Source of the DNA: Larimichthys crocea
Taxonomy: Eukaryota > Chordata > Actinopteri > Sciaenidae
Reading direction: 5' to 3'
DNA length: 64,000 nucleotides
NCBI RefSeq assembly: GCF_000972845.2
Contig: NC_040016.1
Coordinates: 24,174,304-24,238,303, forward strand
Under the pieces are notes generated by a model. It made no database searches. It saw nothing but the letters and a program-made list of their open reading frames with translations, and had not been told where the DNA came from. Shown here piece after piece: positions 51,421-64,000 of the stretch. The position numbers were made by a program, and so were the translations under genes. Within the stretch, counting starts at the first letter, position 1, and every line of letters begins with the position of its first letter.

Positions 51421-51683
51421 AACCTTCTTTAGTACTCCTTGAGTAGAAGTGTCGTGACGGTCACCATGGCTGCACAGTTAGATATGAAAAACAAAGGCAG
51501 ATAAAATGTTGGACAAGATGATCTTTTAATTCCTTTGAGAGTGTTCAACGGATCAGAAGTCTTCATGTACCACACTATATTGCACAAGAGAAAAGACGCA
51601 CAGTCAAACACCATTATTGTACACTGTTCGAACCTTAAAGCAAGTTTACAGACGCTCAGCTGAGTTTCAGTGTCAGTCTTTGT

Positions 51684-54071
51684 TCACTTGGAGTGTGACG
51701 CTCGGCTCCAGCTCGCCCTCTCCCTGGTGTGGAGCCTGAAGTGGGTGTTTAGGTGCGCCGACTGGTTGAAGCATTTGCCGCAGACGTGGCAGCGGAAAGG
51801 CTTCTCCCCTGTGTGGATGCGGTGGTGCCTCTTCAACATGCTGACTGTGGTGAAGCTCTTTCGGCACACCGCACAGCTGTACGGCTTCTCCTTGGTGTGC
51901 CAGCGCATGTGGACCTCCAGCTGGCACGCAAAGCTGAATCCCTTCCCGCACTCTTTACAGCTATGCCACCTCTGGATGCTCTGGCTCGGGTGAGAGGAGC
52001 GAGGCGGAGGGGGCTTCAGGGATCTCACGTTCTTGATCTGCAGTATGTGCGCGCTCTGTTTCCCATTCGAGCGGAGTAACCCCTTGACCTGCTGCTCTGA
52101 TTTCTGTGTCCGGTGACTCTTTGCAGTGTTACCACTAAAACTGCTCTGAGCTGCTCTGCAGTTTGAATAAACAGTCATAGAGGACGGTAAACTGTTGGCT
52201 GGCTGCTGTTTCCTGCTCTCCTCTCTGTTACTCTCTGCTTTAATCTCCTGAGAGGACAGCGGAGATGGGGAGACACTCTGTCTGCTGCACACAGACTGGG
52301 CTGGTGGAGGATGTGGCCTCTGCAGTGGCTCCACATGACTGCAGGTTCCTTCCTCTGAGTCTCTTGCTTCTTGTGAACAGTCTGTTTGAATGGTTCTGAG
52401 TTTGGGTTCTTCTTTAATCTGCGGCAGCAGCTCCACACTGCCTCTCCACTCAGACTCACAGGGCTGGACATCTTCTTGGGGCTGGACAGAGGGAGGGTCT
52501 GAAAGGGCAAGACATCACAGTCATGTTTGCTGCATTTACACAAACATTATGTATTAAGTAATATTTATTATTGTGTATTTTGTAGGGATGCCAATAGATA
52601 AACTAGTTTGTTTGTTCTTTTTCAGTTGAAATGAGCTAAATATTCAGCCATGACACTGAAAATCAGAACACTAAGCTACACTCTCTGTACTCCTCTGCCT
52701 CCTCAGCTCTCCTGAGTTTTCAGAACAAGATTTCTCCTTGAGTGAGACACACAGTGGGTCAAGCGAACAGACATCATGTCATTTCACTGTAGGTCGTGTT
52801 GTCAGACACTTCTAATGACAATCTGACTCAGACAGGTTCTTTTAATGGACATATTCTGACGGTGCACATTGGCCCACAGGGATTAGACTGTAGCCTATTT
52901 CACGGCTGCTCAATACCAGAGCAGATTCAAAACTTGCTGTCCCCATTGGTCATCAGTCACTCTGACACAAAAACATGGGAAAGATACAAAAGTTTCTGTT
53001 TAACTCGTCAGTTTAGATTTTTTAAGAATTGGTGTCAAATTTCTCTGACCTCAGTTTCTCAAATATGAATAGTTTTGCTCTCTTTAGTCCTCTAGAACAG
53101 TAAACTGAGTATCTTTGGATTGTGGCCAAAACACAAAACACATTTGATGAAAGGACTTTGGGAAACACTAATCATGAACAACAACTTCAATGAGAAGCGA
53201 TAGATGAATTGATATGAAAATGATCATTCGGTGCAGCCCTGCCATCATCCCTTTGACCTGTCTTGTATAAACACTTCACAGGTTTGCAGACAATTTGTTG
53301 TATCACCGCTGAGCGACACCTATACCAAAGTAAGGTTAGGAGAATCTGTGAGGGTCCTGACCACCCAGACCACTTCTTTATATCTGCTTCCATCAGGCAG
53401 AAGGTTCCAGAAACACTAGACCAGAAATGAAGAGCTTTGACCCTGAGACCACCAGGAGCCTGCCTAAGACTATTTATTATGCACAAATATGACTTATTAA
53501 CTGTTCCATATAAGAGCTCACATTTCACAGTAACTGTTTTATGATTCTGCTTGAGCAATAATAAATGGAGCTGAACATTACTGTACTCTCTGCTCAGCTC
53601 TGAATTGTGCATATGCACAGACAGACATGCACATGTTGTTAAGCACACAGTGAAACACAGCTGGACTCTTTCAGACACTGCCGTTCTGCTCCGTGCCTCG
53701 CTGCTGATTTCAAAATAAAACGCTAACATGTGACATGTGACATGTGACCCGTTCCAAACAGAGCCCGTCAGGTATGGTGCGGTGTGACGTGACATTGAGC
53801 CTCAGCATGCAGGACAGAGCATACTGCTGGCGGACAGCCCAGGCGGCTGCAGCGTCTCCTCACCTGGCTGCAGCGTCTCCTCACCTGGCTGCAGCAGCAG
53901 CCGTTGCACCGCCACATTGAGCAGCCGTTTGAGCCGCTCGTTCTCCTCTTTGGAGCGCACGAGCTCGCTCTCGTACTCCACCACCGTGTCTTTAACGGCG
54001 CGAAAGATCTCCTCCGCGGCCGCCGTCAGCCTGTCGTTGAGAAACACGTTGAGCAGCTCCAGTTTGGTCAT
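51684..54071 (-). CDS. C2H2 zinc-finger protein, complete, two exons, 333 aa
   Basis: Exon 1 is 54071-53885 and exon 2 is 52498-51684 (187 + 815 nt). Both borders are phase 1 and the join reads ...[18 protein letters not shown]. Residues 1-60 ([20 protein letters not shown], then a helical [11 protein letters not shown] stretch) form the N-terminal module typical of the large teleost C2H2 family. A Ser/Gln-rich linker contains two short acidic IKEEP / IKAES motifs. Three fingers follow at about residues 243-263, 271-291 and 299-319 with CxxC...HxxxH spacing; the last linker is the canonical HTGEKPF and the first is HTKEKPY. A nuclear DNA-binding transcription factor is inferred. Three fingers is few for the family. 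The start is set by the conserved MTKLEL context. Confidence 0.9.
52499..53863. other. Intron of the zinc-finger gene with a LINE remnant
   Basis: About 53,320-53,480 translates weakly to a [13 protein letters not shown] phrase seen at the C-terminal end of many fish LINE polyproteins (plus strand). Nothing else is recognised. Confidence 0.4.
53864..53884 (-). other. Tandemly duplicated splice donor of the zinc-finger gene
   Basis: A 21-nt unit (GTGAGGAGACGCTGCAGCCAG on the transcript, split here into GTGAGGAGACG + CTGCAGCCAG) is repeated across the exon 1 boundary, so CAG|GTGAGG occurs twice, at 53,885 and 53,864. Use of the distal donor adds seven residues (GEETLQP) in frame. Confidence 0.88.
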
Positions 54072-54409
54072 GTTCCCGGTGCCGTCTCCAGAGGAGGAAC
54101 GCACACACACACACACACTGAGCGGAGGAACGTCCTTCTGTTTACATCCACAGCTCACCTGGAAGTGGAAGCATACCGGCTTCTTCTTCTTCTTCGGTTT
54201 TTAGAGGCGCTTTGTAACCAAAATGCCGCATTACTGCCTTCTGCTGGATGATGACAGGACACATTTCTTCTGTTTGTTCTAAATTAAACGGAGGGGGAAA
54301 GAAGCAGTCCTCCACGTCTCACCTGCTTGCTTCTGGTGGTTTGTAACGCCCCCTGCTGAACAGGAGAGCACACAGCAACTATCTTCAATAATAGGTTATT
54401 ACCCTTTTT

Positions 54410-54919
54410 CAGGAAAGAACATGTTTCAGTTGCAATGTTACAAGAGACAAATCTAATTGATGAAGAACATAAAAAGCTTAAAAAAGACAGGGTAGGACGA
54501 GTGTATTTTTCTTCTTTAGTAAAAGTAGAGGAGTGGCAATACTAATACATAAGAAACTCCCGCTCATCATTGATCATTTCAAGGCTGACTCAAATGGTTT
54601 CTGTGTTGATTTATGGATTTTTGTATGGTGAAAAAATGACTATTCTAAATGTGTATGCTGCTCCTGATATGAATTCATCCGTTACTACAGTGACTGATTC
54701 ATTGCTTAAATATAGCTGTTCATTTATGATCGTGGGTGGTGATTGGAACTGTGTAATGGAAAATACAATAGATAGGAACCCATGTTTGAACACAACTAAG
54801 AGGGATTCTAGACAACAAGCCTTGCAGCAAATGTTGGATGAGATTGATGTTGTAGATATATGGAGGTTAATGCACCCTAATGATAAAGATCACACATTCT
54901 CTAATCCTCATAAAACACA
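54410..54919 (+). mobile_element. L1-type LINE fragment (endonuclease domain), 5' part
   Basis: Broken frames translate to ATLQETN-like, then LNVYAAPD, MIVGGDWNCVM and IDVVDIWRLMHPND, matching the order of motifs in L1-type apurinic endonucleases. Interrupted at 54,920 by a Tc1-like element; the 56,401-56,585 tail may be its continuation. Confidence 0.75.
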
Positions 54920-55082
54920 CACTGCTCAAAAAATAAAGGAACACTTTTTAATCAGAGTATTGCATCAAGTCAGTTTAGCTTCTGGGATATTGATCTGGTC
55001 AGGTAAGTAGCTGGGGTTGTTAATAATTTTCATCTGTTTAGGTGTTAATGAAATACACAACAGGTACACTAGAGGGGCAACA

Positions 55083-56105
55083 ATGAGACGACCCCAAAAC
55101 AGAAATGGTTTTACTGGTGGAGGCTGCTGACATTTTTTACCTGCTCATCTTCTTCTGACCAATTACTCATTAGTTTTGCATTTGGCTAGGGTCAGTGTCA
55201 CTACTGGTTGCATGGTGCAGTACCTGGACCCTACAGAGGTTGCACAGGTAGTCCAACTCCTCCAGGGTGGGACATCAATATGTGCCATTGCCAGAAGGTT
55301 TGCTGTGTCTCCCAGCACAGTCTGAAGAGCATGGAGGAGATTCCAGGAGACAGGCAGTTACTCTAGGAGAGCTGGACAGGGCCGTAGACGGTCCTTAACC
55401 CATCAGCAGGACCAGTATCTGCTCCTTTGTGCAAGAGGAACAGGATGAGCACTGCCAGAGCCCTACAAAAGACCTCCAGGAGGCCACAGGTGTGAATGTC
55501 TCTGACCAAACAATCAGAAACAGACGTTTTGAGGGTGGCCTGAGGGCCCGACGTCCTGTACTGGACCCTGTGCTCACTGCCCGGCACCATAGAGCTCGAC
55601 TGGCATTTACCACAGATCACCACAATTGGCAGGTCTGCAACTGGCGCCCTGTGATTTCACAGATGAGAGCAGGTTCAACCCGAGCACATGTGATGGACGT
55701 GAACGGGTCTGGAGACGCCGTGGAGAACGTTATGCTGCCTACAACATCATTCAGCATGACCTGTTTGGTGGTGGGTCAGTGATGGTCTGGGGAGGCATAT
55801 CCCTGGAAGGACACACAGACCTCTGCAGGTTAGACAACGCCACCCTGACTGCTATTACTGTAGGTATCAGAATGAAATCCTTGGACCCATTGTCAAACCC
55901 TACACTGGTGCAGTGGGTCCTGGTGCACGACTATGCCCAGCCTCATGTAGCGAGAGTATGCATGCAGTTCCTGGAGGATAATGGAATTGATACCATTGAC
56001 TGGCCCCTATGCGCAACTGACCAAAATCGAATATGACACCTCTTGGTCATTATGTTTCGGTCAATCCGATGCCGCCAGGTTGCATCTCAGACTGTCCAGG
56101 AGCTC
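55083..56105 (+). pseudogene. Tc1-like transposase pseudogene
   Basis: Two shifted frames cover it: DQTIRNRRFEGGLRARRP in one, then TDESRFNP, GGGSVMVWGGIS and DNGIDTIDWPLCATDQNRI in the other. The motif normally VHDNA is VHDYA, and the usual PDLNPIEH is TDQNRI followed by a stop at about 56,034. The C-terminal remainder is replaced by foreign sequence from about 56,107. Confidence 0.85.
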
Positions 56106-56106
56106 A

Positions 56107-56240
56107 GTGATAGTGATGTGTCGGTCGCGAACAATCCGGTTCTAAGAGCCGGCTCTTTGAAGTGAACGACGGAAGCCGGCTCTGCGTTAGGCAGCACCGA
56201 TCCTGGCCACATTTGCGCCCTGGGCGAACCCCAGGGGGAT
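56107..56240 (+). mobile_element. hAT-like fragment inside the Tc1 element
   Basis: AGTGATGTGTCGGTCGCGAA and CCGGTTCTAAGAGCCGGCTC match the terminal style of fish hAT elements (GAGCCGGCTC cores). It is followed by GCGCCCTGGGCGAACCCCAG, another repeat phrase related to the one near 49,680. The Tc1 3' sequence resumes at about 56,240. Confidence 0.55.
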
Positions 56241-56400
56241 GTCTTTGACAGCCCTCTGTAGGTTGGTCATTTTCATTTCCATTAATGATCGTTCCTAATA
56301 CATTACCCAGTCCATATCAGGAAAGATATCCAGTATGATTTCTTTTCCTGTTGAGATCTGATGTGTTTTCAAGGTGTTCCTTTAATTGTTTTGAGCAGTG

Positions 56401-56585
56401 TATATATTTTGGCAGTGAGTGGCCAGCAATAACAAGTATGAATGTATGTGTGTATGGTCTTGTATTACATGTTATCTTTTTTGTGACAGCAGAAAGCTGT
56501 GGTCATATGTTGCCCTATTGATGAGTATTTGTTTTGCTGTCTCAAAACGAAAATTAAAAAAGTTAAAAAAAAAACAAAAACACGA
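56401..56585 (+). mobile_element. Possible 3' tail of the interrupted L1-type element
   Basis: Follows the Tc1 right end. It ends in CAAAACGAAAATTAAAAAAG and further A-rich sequence, like a LINE 3' end. Assignment rests on position and the A-rich end only. Confidence 0.4.
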
Positions 56586-56710
56586 CAAACTATAAAATGT
56601 CTAAATAAATCTGACTGTGGCCCAGTCGCACCCATACATTATTACTGACACAACTGATCTCCATTTAATCATCAGTCAAACACTGATCCAGCTGGTCATT
56701 AAAATCATTT

Positions 56711-56716
56711 TTTATT
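56711..56716 (-). terminator. zc3h11a: Poly(A) signal of zc3h11a
   Basis: TTTATT on the plus strand (AATAAA on the transcript), 950 nt beyond the stop codon; the interval 56,717-57,665 is the presumed 3' UTR and has no other feature. Confidence 0.6.
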
Positions 56717-57665
56717 TACACAGTAATCTGTACACATCACTTTGAACAGTAAGTTTGTGGGAAACGGTCAGGGCAGAGCAAACATGTATTAAGACCGAAG
56801 AGAAGTCGATCTTTTCTCAGACCACACTGATAAAACCAATGCTGACACAGAAAGAGAAAAAGACAACTGAAGACAGTATGGCTGAACTGAAGTACAGTGT
56901 TTGTCATAGAAATAACATAGAAACATCAGAAAACAATCCCTGAGGTGTTCATTAATAAAGACCAGAGAGCATTTATCCCAGACTAGTTGTTTTAAAGTGT
57001 TGCTCACCGAATAAAAGAACAGGTTAAAAAAATACACACATTTTAAAGATTATAAAAACACTGAAGGACAGTCACAGGCAGAAGGTGCACTCCATAAGAT
57101 CCGAGTGGAAAATCAGCAGTCTTGTTCACTCACATATAAAAACAGAGATAGCTGGGGGCAGGCTCCTGTAAGTGCAGCAGTATTTATGATTTCTATATTC
57201 AGCTTGCTCTTTCCTTTGCATACACAGTATACACACTGATGTGACTCCCCTCTACAATGACACGTTCATCATTCCCAACATTTCACTTCCAGGAACTCCT
57301 GACCAACAGAGTTCATGTTCTCCACGTCTCCCAGCACCAGAGATTGACTCATTTTCTCTTTTCAGGACCTGAAATGTTTCACAATGATTGTGAAGGATGA
57401 CGAGAAAACAAAATAACTCCTTGGCCATCGCGCGATCGTCAAGGCAGGGAATGAAAAAGATGTCTACGATGTAAAGAACAACAAATATGAAACTAAAAGC
57501 TAAAAATAAACTGAGCTTCACAGACAGAAAGTCTTTTTGAAACACTTGATGGTAGAGTGATGTGGGTAGTGGGTGATGGTCTTTACTTCTTGTAAATATA
57601 GAGTCATAAGACAAGGTTGTGGGTGATGAGTTGGTACGGGGTGTTGATTGTGCACGATGAAGCCC

Positions 57666-63216
<5,551 letters not shown>

Positions 63217-63310
63217 AGTAGTGCTGGTATGCGTCTTGAGTGGCAGAGGTGATGAGGTTACAACCTTTAAACCCAGCAGCTGGTTCTCTTCAGGGCCAAC
63301 AGGATTCTCC
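63217..63310 (-). other. zc3h11a: 5' UTR part of the zc3h11a start exon
   Basis: An acceptor (GTTGTCAG) at 63,311-63,313 opens the exon 94 nt upstream of the ATG. The reading frame stays open through this segment, but family alignment supports translation from MTNHGDD. Confidence 0.65.
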
Positions 63311-63941
63311 CTGACAACACAGACCACAGCAACACATGAGAGAGAAATCCTCCTCCGTGACATCAAACCACAAGTTTTCTGACACGCCTGCACATGTACC
63401 AAGAATCCTACCCCAACTTTATTTATCACACACACAACAGGAAGACTTGCTCCGGCCTGTACATTTGGGATTCTTACTGGAATTTCTTATCGAAATGGAC
63501 TCTGGATGCAAATATAAATGCAAAAGATAGCATGATATGTAAAACTGGAGTTAGGGAGAGAGGAGAGTTAGCGCTGTCATTTAAAGGCAGCAGTATAGTT
63601 CTGATCCAAAAGACCAAGTGTACATTCAGTCAACCACAGTGCTGCAGACAAATGTCCTCAGTGTGAACTCGGCTCTATTTGACACACAGCAACAGATTGA
63701 GGAACTGTTCTTTATCAGGCGATGGCCTGTATTACGTGTGGAGGTCCGACAATACTCTCGAGTGGATAATCAATCACCAATTTTAACAGTATTAACTTGA
63801 TTCTTTTTGCTTGTTCTTGAACATGTGACATGATTGATTAGTGATGGTTATTTTCTGAGAATTAAATTCAGGGACACCATGCACCTGTTTTTAATCTTAA
63901 AGTGATCACATCATCTGCTTTCAGCATTGTGGCACCTTTAC

Positions 63942-64000
63942 CTGAGGTGGCTGAGAAGCTGTCTCCCTCTTGAGTGCACTGCTGGTAGGGTGTCTCCGAG
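63942..64000 (-). other. zc3h11a: Probable 5' UTR exon of zc3h11a
   Basis: Minus-strand sequence from the window edge ends CACCTCAG followed by donor GTAAAGG at 63,941. It is the nearest donor facing the start exon. It could be UTR of zc3h11a or part of another gene beyond the window. The stretch 63,311-63,941 holds nothing else. Confidence 0.4.

Larger units (their letters stand above)
49451..51683. other. Intergenic region with dispersed repeats
   Basis: About 49,660-49,750 is a repeat fragment (CCAGGGCCGGTTTTTGCTAT ... GCGCCCTGCCTAAAAA). From 50,715 a common teleost repeat begins and is interrupted by a hAT element. The stretch 51,420-51,683 is presumed 3' UTR/flank of the zinc-finger gene. 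No other gene was recognised. Confidence 0.6.
54920..56400 (+). mobile_element. Tc1-like DNA transposon, decayed
   Basis: Inverted ends: CACTGCTCAAAAAATAAAGG at left, and its near copy reading inward from 56,400 on the minus strand (CACTGCTCAAAACAATTAAA). TA follows the right end; the left flank is CA. 1,481 bp, consistent with the family size. The interior is a broken transposase. Confidence 0.88.

Noticed and set aside
51670..52079. Plus-strand open frames opposite the zinc fingers
   Set aside because: Antisense shadows of the C2H2 coding exon.
54570..55010. 146-codon open frame as an intact gene
   Set aside because: It is the L1-type endonuclease fragment that runs into the Tc1 left end; upstream parts are frame-broken.

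Overview
This window reads as chromosomal DNA of a teleost (ray-finned) fish. Its coding exons are split by GT/AG introns and match vertebrate proteins. Its dispersed repeats are typical of fish: hAT and Tc1/mariner elements, tRNA-head SINEs, degenerate LINEs, and long CA and GATA microsatellites. No prokaryotic features are present.

Layout. (1) 1-41,926: the C-terminal half of cadps (CAPS1, a dense-core vesicle priming factor) on the minus strand. I resolved 14 conventional exons (14,857-41,926) whose splice phases all agree, plus two candidate neuronal-type microexons (9 and 15 nt). The last ~95 codons should lie left of the window, and the 5' half of the gene was not found to the right. 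The introns hold a 1,716-bp TA-flanked mariner-like transposon with a truncated transposase (11,965-13,680), a degenerate LINE (about 10.3-11.2 kb), SINE and MITE copies, a hAT element with a perfect 8-bp target duplication, and a perfect 57-nt palindrome. (2) 42.8-46.8 kb: a nested repeat island. It holds a DNA-transposon-like shell containing a piece of 28S rRNA (D2 region), two opposed arrays of a 40-bp minisatellite bounded by MITE-like termini, a GATA/GACA microsatellite, and a 10-N assembly gap flanked by an exact 151-bp duplication. (3) 46,801-49,294 (+): five exons of a serine/proline-rich gene that resembles HJURP (CENP-A chaperone) in its C-terminal part; the 5' end is not seen. Its large last exon carries a recent in-frame internal duplication offset by 224 codons. 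(4) 51,684-54,071 (-): a complete two-exon C2H2 zinc-finger gene (333 aa). The exon 1 splice donor is tandemly duplicated. (5) 54.4-56.6 kb: an L1-type endonuclease fragment interrupted by a Tc1-like element, which itself carries foreign sequence. (6) 56.7-64 kb (-): zc3h11a with all 15 coding exons resolved (898 aa), a poly(A) signal and a probable 5' UTR exon. It encodes a three-CCCH-finger mRNA-export factor.

The genes are unrelated in function (vesicle priming, centromere chromatin, transcription factor, mRNA export). cadps loses its 5' half, and the HJURP-like gene its 5' end, on either side of the repeat island and gap. The join around 45.86 kb should therefore be treated as a possible assembly error, although nesting of the other genes in a very large cadps intron is not excluded.
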